Positions 17,094-24,550 of a DNA stretch of 50,520 bases are shown here, in pieces. The notes below the pieces were generated by a model, which searched no databases, was not told the DNA's origin, and saw only the letters and a program-made list of their open reading frames with translations. Both the position numbers and the translations under genes were made by a program. Within the stretch, counting starts at the first letter, position 1. Every line of letters begins with the position of its first letter. The stretch comes from an uncultured Clostridiaceae bacterium (lineage in GTDB: Bacteria > Bacillota > Clostridia > TANB77 > CAG-508): contig CATXTS010000002.1 in NCBI GenBank assembly GCA_958402495.1, positions 1 through 50,520 on the forward strand, written 5' to 3'.

Positions 17094-17645
17094 ATGAGTA
17101 ATTATTTGTTAATACATGGAAGTTTTGGAAGTCCTTTTGTAAATTGGTTTCCATATTTAAGAAATGAAATAGAAAAAAGAGAATTAGTAGTCTATACTCT
17201 GGATTTTCCCACAGGAGTAGGTTATCAAAATTATAGTAATTGGGAAAAAGTATTAGAAAGTTATGTAAGTGCTGGAATAGTAAATGAAAATACTATTATT
17301 TTTGCTCATTCTATTGCTCCAATATTTGTTTGCCATTTTTTAGTTAGTCACAATATTAAAGTAAAAAGATTAGTATTTGTATGTGGATTTAATAATTATT
17401 TAGGAATTAACGAAGAATATGACAATGTAAATGAAACCATGTATTTTGATAATTTAGAAGATGTAAAAAAATTAGCACAAGAGATTATTTGTTTTTATTC
17501 CAAAAATGATCCCTATGTGAAATATGAAGTTGAAAAAGAATTTGCAGACACAATAGCAACAAAGCAAATAGTAATTGATGATGGAGGACACTTGAATTCT
17601 GAAAGTGGATATACAGAATTTAAAGAATTATTAGAATTCATATAA
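17094..17645 (+). CDS. RBBP9/YdeN-like serine hydrolase
   Basis: 183 aa alpha/beta hydrolase. The early strand-loop YLLIHGSFGSP is the oxyanion region. The nucleophile elbow is FAHSIAP (Ser73). Asp in YSKNDPYV and His in DGGHLNSESG complete the triad. Length and motifs fit the small RBBP9/YdeN family. The ATG at 17094 follows GAGGAGGAATAAT, one base after the previous stop; an upstream in-frame TTG lies inside the ribosome site. The physiological substrate is unknown. Tight packing with the deaminase fusion suggests a joint pathway. Confidence 0.85.
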   Translation: MSNYLLIHGSFGSPFVNWFPYLRNEIEKRELVVYTLDFPTGVGYQNYSNWEKVLESYVSAGIVNENTIIFAHSIAPIFVCHFLVSHNIKVKRLVFVCGFNNYLGINEEYDNVNETMYFDNLEDVKKLAQEIICFYSKNDPYVKYEVEKEFADTIATKQIVIDDGGHLNSESGYTEFKELLEFI

Positions 17646-17661
17646 AGATATTGGAGGAAAT

Positions 17662-18228
17662 ATGAAAATTTTAATTTTAAGTTTCAGTAGTAATCAAGTA
17701 AATGAAGATAGTTTTATTCCTAATAAAATTGGTTTAACTTTTTCTTGTGTAGAAGAATGTGAAAAAGAATTAAAAAAATTAGGAAAAGAAGTAGAACATA
17801 TCTGTATAAATAAAAAGAATATAAAGAAATGCCTAGCTTGTGGAAAAAGAGGTTGGGGAATTTGTTTAGAGAAACATAAATGTATTCAAAAAGATGATTT
17901 TAATGAGATTTATGAATATATGAATAATTTTAATGCCTACATATTTATTACTCCAGTTTATTTTTGGGAAATGAGCGAATCTGCAAAAACATTCTTTGAT
18001 AGACTAAAAAGATGTGATGCTTTTAACGATAATTCTAAAATCAAAGGAAAGAAAGTTATTTGTATCGCTTGTGCAGGTGGAAGTGGAAATGGAACAGAAG
18101 AAACATTAAAATCTTTTGATATATTAAACCACTTCTTAAAGACAGAAATAGTTGGAAGAATACCAGTTACTAAAGTTACTTTTGAAAGTCAAAAAGAAAA
18201 AATTAGAAAAACGGTAAATTCTTTATAA
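17662..18228 (+). CDS. NADPH-dependent FMN reductase / flavodoxin-fold protein
   Basis: 188 aa. The N-terminal strand MKILILSFS and the later TPVYFWEMSESAKTFFDR match the FMN-binding loops of flavodoxin-like quinone or iron-sulfur flavoproteins. A Cys-rich stretch, CLACGKRGWGIC...C, lies around residues 54-72, similar to the cluster-binding region of iron-sulfur flavoproteins, though spacing is not canonical. GACAGGSGNG is a second flavin loop candidate. The gene starts 16 bases after the hydrolase stop with TTGGAGGAAAT, so it ends the three-gene operon. Electron donor and acceptor are unknown. Confidence 0.8.
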   Translation: MKILILSFSSNQVNEDSFIPNKIGLTFSCVEECEKELKKLGKEVEHICINKKNIKKCLACGKRGWGICLEKHKCIQKDDFNEIYEYMNNFNAYIFITPVYFWEMSESAKTFFDRLKRCDAFNDNSKIKGKKVICIACAGGSGNGTEETLKSFDILNHFLKTEIVGRIPVTKVTFESQKEKIRKTVNSL

Positions 18229-18243
18229 TGTAGTAATTAAAAA

Positions 18244-18291
18244 ATTGGCAATTACATATACTTCATTAAAACTATGTATATGATTGCCAAT
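18244..18291 (-). terminator. Hairpin terminator between convergent operons
   Basis: ATTGGCAAT...ATTGCCAAT outer stem with an ACATATAC/GTATATG inner stem. A seven-A run on its left gives a T-run for minus-strand transcripts, ending the AbiE operon; it may also stop the plus operon. Confidence 0.65.
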
Positions 18292-18326
18292 ATAAACTAT
18301 AATATACTTTCTATTTTTACTTATAA

Positions 18327-18635
18327 TTAACACATTCTAATATCAAATTTATTGCGTCTGAAAATCCGTATTTTATAGAATTTTTCATTTTCATAAAATC
18401 CAATAATATTTATTTTGTCAATATAACTGTCTAAACTATTTCTGACACCTTCTAATTCTTCTTGTGTATGTGGCAAATCTTCTATTATGCAAAATAGCTT
18501 TTCATAACTATCATTATCCTTAGTTAAAGTTGCAATCCTTTCCTTGTCCTTTTCCGTTAAAGAATATAAATTCTCTTCTCTACATTCAAATAGTGTGTTT
18601 AAAACAGTTTCTTTTTTTACTTTTTCCTCTGACAT
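18327..18635 (-). CDS. Unknown 102-aa protein after AbiE genes
   Basis: Start ATG at 18635 preceded by GGAGGTAGTAAAT; the in-frame TTG five codons upstream overlaps that site. The protein is charged and helical (MSEEKVKKETVLNTLFECRE), with no membrane segment, and ends FRRNKFDIRMC. I do not recognise the family. It lies 84 bases downstream of the AbiEii gene on the same strand, before the shared terminator, so it may be a third product of that operon or an accessory factor. Confidence 0.65.
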   Translation of the reverse strand: MSEEKVKKETVLNTLFECREENLYSLTEKDKERIATLTKDNDSYEKLFCIIEDLPHTQEELEGVRNSLDSYIDKINIIGFYENEKFYKIRIFRRNKFDIRMC

Positions 18636-18719
18636 ATTTACTACCTCCAATATTAATTTGATAGTAGTATAACGTGCTCAATTCAATTTGTCAGCCTATT
18701 TTTATGATTTTTTAAATAT

Positions 18720-19595
18720 TTAATTTTGTGCAAGTGATAATTTAATTTGATTATTAGAAAAGATAGATTTTTCTATAATTTCTATAGCCTTAATTGCATC
18801 ATTAAAACTTACATTTTTTGCATACTCATGTTTTTGAGAATAATCTAGCCATAATCTATTTAAAAACGGATTATTCTTTAATGTTTTGATTGTTTCTTTT
18901 ATATTTCGCAGTTCAATTATACTATTTCTAGCCGAAAAAGTTCTAATAATAGCTTCTGATAAAATTTCTTTATCTATGCTATTCCATTTATAATTAATGA
19001 AAAAGTACAAATCGTAGTAATCTTTCATTCTGCTATTTGTTACTTTTCTTTCTAATATTGATTGTAACTTTTCAGCAATAATTGTTTCTTGATTATAAGA
19101 TAAAATGTCTATGTATGAATTATCAAATAATTTTTTATATTTATATTCAATAGCTCTAGGAGTAATAACATCTCCAGTTGATACATCCATATGAAATTGT
19201 ACTTTTATATTTTCATACGTAGCAATTATTTTAAATTGATAACCACCATAATATTCTTCTTGTTTTATATCTTCAACTTTCTCTATTTTAAATGTCACAC
19301 TATCTCCAATATCCATATTTAAAACTTCTTTAAGTATTTTAGATAATTCTTCTTTGTCTAAATTAATTCCAGTTACATTTGTATCAATATCCATTGTTGT
19401 TCTTAAATTAATTCCCATAATAGAAGATAGTAATAAACCACCTTTTATAATAAAATTTTCTTTATATTTAGATTTAGATAATCTTTCTAATATTCTTTCA
19501 AACATATAATTTTGTAGTACTTGCTGAATTGAAATGTTATTTTCTTTTGCTATATTTTTAGCTTGGTCTTTTAAAGACTTTGCATTTTTTATCAT
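18720..19595 (-). CDS. abiEii: AbiEii-type nucleotidyltransferase toxin
   Basis: 291 aa. Residues 51-71 show the nucleotidyltransferase signature: KGGLLLSSIMG followed by RTTMDID, with the acidic pair needed for nucleotide and metal binding. The body continues with YNQETIIAEKLQSILER, typical of AbiEii/AbiGii toxins. Family members are toxins of type IV abortive-infection systems; characterised relatives modify tRNA with nucleotides and stop growth after phage infection. The ATG at 19595 overlaps the antitoxin TGA by four bases and has GGAG eight bases upstream; a GTG nine bases earlier is less likely. It is coupled to the AbiEi gene. Phage defence is inferred from family and context. Confidence 0.92.
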   Translation of the reverse strand: MIKNAKSLKDQAKNIAKENNISIQQVLQNYMFERILERLSKSKYKENFIIKGGLLLSSIMGINLRTTMDIDTNVTGINLDKEELSKILKEVLNMDIGDSVTFKIEKVEDIKQEEYYGGYQFKIIATYENIKVQFHMDVSTGDVITPRAIEYKYKKLFDNSYIDILSYNQETIIAEKLQSILERKVTNSRMKDYYDLYFFINYKWNSIDKEILSEAIIRTFSARNSIIELRNIKETIKTLKNNPFLNRLWLDYSQKHEYAKNVSFNDAIKAIEIIEKSIFSNNQIKLSLAQN

Positions 19596-20179
19596 ATAAT
19601 CCACTCCATTACCGTTTCTAATTGTTTAGTACATTTTAACTTTTCAGCATATTTATATATTTTATTTATATCTACTTTATTGCTTGTAATAATGTTTCTG
19701 ATAAATTTATTGCTTTGTTCCTTATCTATGCCAGTGTTTCGCCCTTTAATAATATCGCATATCGTTCTTTCAATATTGTAAGCTTTCACATTAAATCCAT
19801 GTGGAGTTTTTACTGTAATAGCTCCCATATTAAGTAGTTCTTTTTTTATATAATGAACTCTAATATTAGATGGAAATCTTTGTTTATTATATCCACTATA
19901 TACTGTTACATCTATTTTATCGGGAGTTCTTTCAGTTTCTCCCAAAAAGTAGATTGCTGTATTGTAAGAAAAAATAGCATTACTATTTTTCATCTGAAAT
20001 ATATAGAATTCATCTTCTATCATGTCACTTGCCATATAGATTCCTTTTTGTACTTTTTCAATAATACCACTTTCTACAAATTGTTTTATATGTACTCTAG
20101 GAATACCGATTTCTTCAATTTGCTTTGTTCTAATTATTCCATTATTTTGTTCTAGAAGTTTTTTTATTTTTTCTTCCAT
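19592..20179 (-). CDS. abiEi: AbiEi antitoxin / autorepressor
   Basis: 195 aa. An N-terminal winged helix-turn-helix (about 1-50: NNGIIRTKQIEEIGIPRVHIKQFVESGIIEKVQKGIYM) is joined to an AbiEi C-terminal domain ending near ERTICDIIKGRN and the helical tail. In this family the wHTH binds inverted repeats in the promoter and represses the operon, while the C-terminal domain counters the toxin. A matching inverted repeat lies on the promoter just upstream. The ATG follows AAAGAGGTGAGATT. The stop codon overlaps the toxin start, the standard antitoxin-first layout. Confidence 0.92.
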   Translation of the reverse strand: MEEKIKKLLEQNNGIIRTKQIEEIGIPRVHIKQFVESGIIEKVQKGIYMASDMIEDEFYIFQMKNSNAIFSYNTAIYFLGETERTPDKIDVTVYSGYNKQRFPSNIRVHYIKKELLNMGAITVKTPHGFNVKAYNIERTICDIIKGRNTGIDKEQSNKFIRNIITSNKVDINKIYKYAEKLKCTKQLETVMEWII

Positions 20180-20190
20180 AATCTCACCTC

Positions 20191-20236
20191 TTTACAATAG
20201 TACTTATATTATATCATTTTTAAGTATTATTGTAAA
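20191..20236 (-). promoter_or_regulatory. AbiE promoter with flanking inverted-repeat operator
   Basis: Minus-strand promoter TTTACA (20236-20231), 17-base spacer, TATAAT (20213-20208). Near-perfect 16-bp arms, TTTACAATAGTACTTA (20191-20206) and TAAGTATTATTGTAAA (20221-20236), flank the -10; one arm contains the -35. This is the layout expected for AbiEi autoregulation. Confidence 0.75.
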
Positions 20237-20246
20237 GTAGACATTA

Positions 20247-20729
20247 TTATTTCTTTTGATTTGCGTACTGTAATCTTTCAGTTACAAATTTTAATTGCTT
20301 CCTGTACGATAAGATAAATAGAACTGTTAATGCTAAAAATAATAAACTAATTTTATAGAATATGTTATTTATAAAACTATAATATATCTCTAATATTGTT
20401 AAACATAAAAATACTGATATATAAGTCCTATACTGATTTGCTTCTCTTTGTAATAATTCAACTTTATTATCTGTTTTACTACAATTTATGTATTGACTAT
20501 ATTTTACACAAGTTATTATTTTAAATTTTTCTAATATTGGTTTTATTATTATAGATCCTACCCTACTTAATACTAAACCAATAAAGTAATACTCAATGAT
20601 GGCTATTATTATATTATCATTAAAAAAGTTGTTTTGCATGATTTCTGTGAATATTGTTCCAAATATGATTCCAGGTAATAGATAGTTTATAAAATGATAA
20701 ACTTCCATTTTCTCAATTATTTTTTCCAT
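20247..20729 (-). CDS. Unknown membrane protein, last gene of the MBL operon
   Basis: 160 aa with three or four hydrophobic segments: about 14-32 (INYLLPGIIFGTIF), 38-62, 104-122 and 124-142, with a charged cytoplasmic loop at 65-98. Its first 17 bases overlap the preceding gene, so translation is coupled. No enzymatic motif is visible. Small multi-pass proteins at the end of defence operons often act as membrane-damaging effectors, and that is the working guess. The AbiE promoter begins about 10 bases after its stop, so the two operons are adjacent but separate. Confidence 0.75.
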   Translation of the reverse strand: MEKIIEKMEVYHFINYLLPGIIFGTIFTEIMQNNFFNDNIIIAIIEYYFIGLVLSRVGSIIIKPILEKFKIITCVKYSQYINCSKTDNKVELLQREANQYRTYISVFLCLTILEIYYSFINNIFYKISLLFLALTVLFILSYRKQLKFVTERLQYANQKK

Positions 20730-21186
20730 TTATTTTCATCCTTTCGAGAGAATTATCTAGCATTGTATATATATCTTCTTTTCTATTTCTATATAACATA
20801 ATTTCTTCATCTGTAATATCAAAACCAAATCCAATTTCTTTTCCTTTACAATAATTTACTTTTGTAGAATTGTTAGGAAGATAAATGTTCTTATCATGTA
20901 TATTTTTTAGTTGTTTAATTTTTTTAGTATTACATGAAATAATAATAATATCTTTTTCTGGCAATGTAACTATATTTTGTATAATATAGTTACTAGTTAA
21001 AGGATCATGACCAATTATCATTAAAATATTGGGTTGATGAGTGGGAATACTATTTAATACAGTTATATCTCTATCAGAATTTTTGTTATCTTTTAGAGTA
21101 TATATATGAAACAGTTCATATATATACTCTATTCTAGCAATAACTTCTTCGTTAGATACATTATTTTTACAAATTAAATATCTCAT
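20713..21186 (-). CDS. Unknown 157-aa protein of the MBL operon
   Basis: The start overlaps the MBL gene stop by four bases and the end overlaps the membrane protein gene by 17. I do not recognise it. Two hydrophobic strands end in NILMIIGH (His60) and KDIIIISC (Cys85); this strand-His / strand-Cys order recalls the Cys-His dyad of clan CD (caspase-like) peptidases. The His is followed by Asp rather than Gly, and the protein is short for that fold, so the resemblance is weak. No membrane segment is seen. The coupled context says it works with the MBL protein and the membrane protein. Confidence 0.75.
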   Translation of the reverse strand: MRYLICKNNVSNEEVIARIEYIYELFHIYTLKDNKNSDRDITVLNSIPTHQPNILMIIGHDPLTSNYIIQNIVTLPEKDIIIISCNTKKIKQLKNIHDKNIYLPNNSTKVNYCKGKEIGFGFDITDEEIMLYRNRKEDIYTMLDNSLERMKINGKNN

Positions 21187-22049
21187 ATTCCTAGATTTCC
21201 TGTAACTGTTCTATTTTGTGAAATTATGTTTTCATCTAATGTTAATAGTCCTTTTTCTTTAGTATTCATTACCCTATAACCTTTTGTATTTAGTTTGTCT
21301 GATCCTCCATTTGAATTGCCAGTATTATCTGAAATTATATATTGCTTATCTAAATCTTTCTTAGTTTCATTAAATATCCTTTCACCTATATCTGCATTTC
21401 CATGATGAGGCAATTGTATTATTTTAAAATCCCCTAAATTCTCTGTCATTACAGATTCGAATGATGAATCTCCTGTTAGTAATATTTTTTTATTATCCAA
21501 TGTAATTTCTAAATGAATGCTTGTTGCATTTGTAATTGTTGAACTATCTATAGTATCTCCTTCTGTAGAATCTAATCCTTTTGCTGCCGCATCTAATATA
21601 TAATCCTTACCTGGTCCTGATATTTTAATTCCATCTGATATTTCTATATGTTCAAAAGCATCCTTTAAATTATTTCCAGATAATTGAGCTATGTTGTCAT
21701 ATGTATCTAATAGTTGTCTTTTTAAAGATTCTCTATTTTTCCTTCCATCATCAATAATATCCAAAAGTTTATCTACATATTTTAATAGCAATACAGTAGT
21801 TATTTCTGATGTTTTACCTTTTTCTACTAGTATAGGAATCCCCTTAAAATGATCATCGTCATTGTGTGATAATATTACTTTTACATTTGAATAATTGTGT
21901 TCTTTCATATAGCTAATTACCCAATTGGCATAATCTTCACATCCACAATCATATATTACTAGCTCTTTATTGTTATCTATTACAAAGCAATCTCCATTAT
22001 TTTTACTCTCATCTTCACATTCTTGCGAACTTAAAACATAAATTTTCAT
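21183..22049 (-). CDS. MBL-fold hydrolase (ComEC C-terminal-like)
   Basis: 288 aa, soluble, no signal peptide. Zinc-binding motif SHNDDDHFKG (His62 to His67), then LTGDSSFES with the bridging Asp and QLPHHGN with the distal His, matching the metallo-beta-lactamase domain found at the ComEC C-terminus but lacking its membrane channel. Such free-standing domains are predicted nucleases or phosphodiesterases. The ATG has AAAGGAAG seven bases upstream. It is the first gene of a tightly overlapping three-gene operon, and a terminator hairpin with an 11-codon leader ORF sits just before it. The substrate is unknown; a nucleotide or nucleic acid is plausible. Confidence 0.85.
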   Translation of the reverse strand: MKIYVLSSQECEDESKNNGDCFVIDNNKELVIYDCGCEDYANWVISYMKEHNYSNVKVILSHNDDDHFKGIPILVEKGKTSEITTVLLLKYVDKLLDIIDDGRKNRESLKRQLLDTYDNIAQLSGNNLKDAFEHIEISDGIKISGPGKDYILDAAAKGLDSTEGDTIDSSTITNATSIHLEITLDNKKILLTGDSSFESVMTENLGDFKIIQLPHHGNADIGERIFNETKKDLDKQYIISDNTGNSNGGSDKLNTKGYRVMNTKEKGLLTLDENIISQNRTVTGNLGI

Positions 22050-22077
22050 TCAAATTCTTCCTTTCTCTTAAAAACTT

Positions 22078-22115
22078 AAAAAAAATTGGTTTAAAACATA
22101 TTTGTTTTAGACCAA
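22078..22115 (-). terminator. Attenuator terminator before the MBL operon
   Basis: In the minus-strand RNA, TTGGTCTAAAACA (22115-22103) pairs with TGTTTTAAACCAA (22098-22086), 12 of 13, followed at once by eight Ts (22085-22078). It lies between the 11-codon ORF and the MBL gene, so it would stop transcription before the operon unless the stem is prevented from forming. Confidence 0.75.
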
Positions 22116-22151
22116 CTATTCTAGTTTTTCAATTTTTGTTTTTAAAAACAT
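22116..22151 (-). CDS. 11-aa leader peptide MFLKTKIEKLE
   Basis: An ATG at 22151 has AAAGGAG six bases upstream, and the frame ends with TAG directly against the terminator stem. A short, well-initiated ORF placed so that a ribosome on it would cover the upstream pairing partner is the hallmark of a leader peptide in transcription attenuation. Expression is not proven. Confidence 0.55.
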   Translation of the reverse strand: MFLKTKIEKLE

Positions 22152-22176
22152 ATTGGTCTCCTTTCTAGAAACCAAT
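22152..22176 (-). promoter_or_regulatory. Leader hairpin that can sequester the ribosome site or antiterminate
   Basis: ATTGGTTTC (22176-22168) pairs with GAGACCAAT (22160-22152) around the leader ribosome site. The same AGACCAA also pairs perfectly with TTGGTCT of the terminator stem, giving mutually exclusive 1:2, 2:3 and 3:4 pairings. Confidence 0.6.
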
Positions 22177-22215
22177 ACAAAAGTTCGCTACTTTACAAAT
22201 GTAACTATTTGTTCT

Positions 22216-22259
22216 ATAATAAGTATGTATAAATTCTTGGCGGAATTCATACTTATTAT
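22216..22259. repeat. Long inverted repeat before the MBL leader
   Basis: ATAATAAGTATG (22216-22227) and CATACTTATTAT (22248-22259) are perfect arms, extended inward by AAATTC/GAATT. It lies between the AAA ATPase stop and the MBL leader and could be an operator, terminator or processing hairpin. Confidence 0.55.
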
Positions 22260-22308
22260 GAGCCATCTTTTGTATGGTTCTTTTTTTGTTTCTTTAACGA
22301 CTAACTTT

Positions 22309-23628
22309 TTAAAAGTCATTTAAATTATTTTTAAAGTTGCTTAAAAATAAATCTATTTGCTCTCTATCTGGGTGGCATGAAATTTTTCTATGTTTATATA
22401 GATTAGATACAGATGCATCTCCTTTTACTCTATTACCATCAATTTGCAAATTAATTAATTTATTAACTTGAATATTATCACTCTCACAGTCTATTATAAA
22501 TATTGTATCTTGTTTAAAAATTTTTTTATTATTTTGATTTACAATATCAAAGATTTCAGGGCTTAATGTAGTAAAAATAATTTGTGCATTTTGATTTGGC
22601 ATTTCACTAAATAATTTTATAATTAGTTCCACTAAATCCTTATGTAAGTTTTGTTCTATTTCATCTATTGCTAATACACCATTTTTATCTATTATTTCAT
22701 TTACATATCTTATTAAATTTAAAAATCTTTCTGTTCCTGTTGATAACATATTTCTAGTAATTTTACTTCCATCCTTTAGTATAAACACTAACTCTTCATA
22801 TTTACTATCAGTATCTATCATAACATCTTTTATTTTAGGATCTACAACTCTTACTAATGTTCTTAAAGAATCAGGAGATTTTTTAAACCAATCTATATAT
22901 TTTAGTTCTTTATAATTATAATCTTCACTTGTGTCAATAGTTGCAGAGTTCTTTATATAATGCTTGACAAATGTTTTACAATAATTATATTTCTCCTCTA
23001 ATTCACTTTTTCTGTCTATATCTATATCTGTTATATTTTTAAAATATCTATTAATATAATATACTTGTCCTTCTTTGGCATCATCTATTGCAATAATAGG
23101 AGTTGGCTTTTCCTTATATTTTTTTCTAAAACCTAAATATTCATTTTTTATTTTTTTACTTATACCGTTAAAAAATATTTTATATGTATAGTATCCAGTC
23201 AATTCTTTTGTTTCAGCTACTATATACATTTCTATTTCTAATTTTGTATCTTCATTTTTTCTTCTAAGGTTTTGAACTGTAATATTAGTTCCAGCATTTA
23301 TACTATCAAGCATTTCTATAATTTTTTTTCTATCATCAAAATTATTATCTTTTTCTAGTAATTCTTTTATGCTGTCCATCTTGTCATTTATATCAAATTG
23401 TATTATAGGTGATACTAAAAGCTGTCCAATCATATTTATTGCCCTTAATATGCTTGTCTTTCCACTAGCATTTCCTCCTATTATACCTATTAGCTTATTA
23501 ATATAAATTCCTTCTTCTATTTTTATTACAGAATTCAATGTATCTTTATTTCTACTTTGGGAAATAAAATCAAGCATTATTGGTTCTGATATACCTAAAA
23601 AATTATCAATAAAAATTTTAGTAAACAT
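22309..23628 (-). CDS. AAA family ATPase (AAA_15/OLD-like)
   Basis: 439 aa. N-terminal FTKIFIDNFLGISEPIMLDF is the usual opening of SMC/RecF-like ABC ATPases. Walker A is GGNASGKTS (51-59), the signature-like region is LSTGTERF, and Walker B is GVLAIDEIEQNLH. After Walker B there is an H-loop-like FTTLSPEIFD. No TOPRIM nuclease domain is apparent in the last 80 residues, unlike full OLD proteins. Related ATPases occur as single genes or with a partner nuclease in phage-defence loci. It has its own promoter with a large inverted repeat beside it, and sits upstream of the MBL operon on the same strand; the two may or may not cooperate. Confidence 0.85.
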   Translation of the reverse strand: MFTKIFIDNFLGISEPIMLDFISQSRNKDTLNSVIKIEEGIYINKLIGIIGGNASGKTSILRAINMIGQLLVSPIIQFDINDKMDSIKELLEKDNNFDDRKKIIEMLDSINAGTNITVQNLRRKNEDTKLEIEMYIVAETKELTGYYTYKIFFNGISKKIKNEYLGFRKKYKEKPTPIIAIDDAKEGQVYYINRYFKNITDIDIDRKSELEEKYNYCKTFVKHYIKNSATIDTSEDYNYKELKYIDWFKKSPDSLRTLVRVVDPKIKDVMIDTDSKYEELVFILKDGSKITRNMLSTGTERFLNLIRYVNEIIDKNGVLAIDEIEQNLHKDLVELIIKLFSEMPNQNAQIIFTTLSPEIFDIVNQNNKKIFKQDTIFIIDCESDNIQVNKLINLQIDGNRVKGDASVSNLYKHRKISCHPDREQIDLFLSNFKNNLNDF

Positions 23629-23652
23629 ACAATTACTCCTTCTAATGCCTAT

Positions 23653-23682
23653 ACTATATCATATTTTTTTATAGCATGTCAA
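23653..23682 (-). promoter_or_regulatory. Promoter of the AAA ATPase gene
   Basis: Minus strand TTGACA (23682-23677), 18-base spacer, TATAGT (23658-23653), 24 bases before the ATG. Confidence 0.65.
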
Positions 23683-23683
23683 T

Positions 23684-23730
23684 AGTTATTACGATTTTTC
23701 TAATAAGCTATTAGAAAAATCGTAATAACT
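23684..23730. repeat. Perfect 22-bp inverted repeat
   Basis: Arms 23684-23705 and 23709-23730, perfectly complementary, with a 3-base centre AGC. It abuts the -35 box of the ATPase promoter, so it could be an operator or a terminator for the gene that ends at 23882. Confidence 0.7.
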
Positions 23731-23849
23731 GTTTAACAATACACTTATATTATGCTATTTTTTATAATATTTATTGTGTTATTAGAAAAACATAGATTAA
23801 TCGTATTAGAAAACATCATAAGGCTAGGCTTTTTCTATGTATATCTCTG

Positions 23850-23878
23850 TAAATTGTGCAAAAACTTTCTGCACAATT
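23850..23878 (-). terminator. Hairpin after the 222-aa gene
   Basis: AAATTGTGCA / TGCACAATTT, perfect 10-bp arms just beyond the stop codon at 23882. No strong T-run, so function is uncertain. Confidence 0.45.
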
Positions 23879-23881
23879 TAA

Positions 23882-24550
23882 TTATTGTATGTATTTCCAT
23901 AAATATTTATCTGTTCTTAATAGTTTTGATTCAAACTTTGTTAAAAATACATCATAAGGATAACCAGCTTCAATATATTTTTCTGTAAGTTCCATTTTAT
24001 ATTCTTCTAATAGTTCTAAATATTTTTGTTTAAAGCAATTTTTACAAAGCCATTCTATACCTTCTTTAGATATTTTTGCTTTTCCATTTTCATAATATTT
24101 ATAACGACTATCTGTCGCTTTATTCATCTTTATAATATTATTTTTTATAGTGCCAGAAACTTTGTTAAAATAATTTGGTAATTCATATACAAACATATCA
24201 TTATTCCAAAATTTTTTCGGAGTAACTTTTAATAGTTCTTCATATTGTTCTATTCTCATAGTAAAGAAATCTATATCAGCATCTATCATGTTTTTTTCTG
24301 TTTGGAAATAAACATCAGTTAGCCAATAAAATCCTTCAGCTAAAATATAATTTGTTCTGTCAATTAATTTATTCTGTTTCCATCTACAAGTTGAATGTTT
24401 CTTGATTATAAATTGAACTGCTCTTTGTAAATCTATATATGTTATTTCTTTACCAGTTTTAGTTTTTAATTCTAATAATTTTAATTTGTTTAAAGCACTA
24501 TCATAAGACATAAAAATTTTTTCTGTTTCTTTTACTGAATCAGTAATCAT
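23882..24550 (-). CDS. Unknown 222-aa protein near the element's replication end
   Basis: No family recognised. The ATG has AAGGAGG upstream. The protein is soluble and largely helical (AVQFIIKKHSTCRWKQNKL, then long Lys/Glu-rich helices), with Cys at KNCFKQ. It lies between the AAA ATPase and the hairpin array near the right end of the element, on the same strand as the replication-initiator-like gene, which suggests a maintenance or replication role. That is an inference from position only. Confidence 0.65.
   Translation of the reverse strand: MITDSVKETEKIFMSYDSALNKLKLLELKTKTGKEITYIDLQRAVQFIIKKHSTCRWKQNKLIDRTNYILAEGFYWLTDVYFQTEKNMIDADIDFFTMRIEQYEELLKVTPKKFWNNDMFVYELPNYFNKVSGTIKNNIIKMNKATDSRYKYYENGKAKISKEGIEWLCKNCFKQKYLELLEEYKMELTEKYIEAGYPYDVFLTKFESKLLRTDKYLWKYIQ

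Noticed and set aside
19853..20155. Plus-strand frame over AbiEi
   Set aside because: Shadow of the antitoxin gene; no ribosome site.
23752..23988. Plus-strand 78-codon frame
   Set aside because: No ribosome site; overlaps the end of the 222-aa gene on the other strand and contains hairpin sequence.
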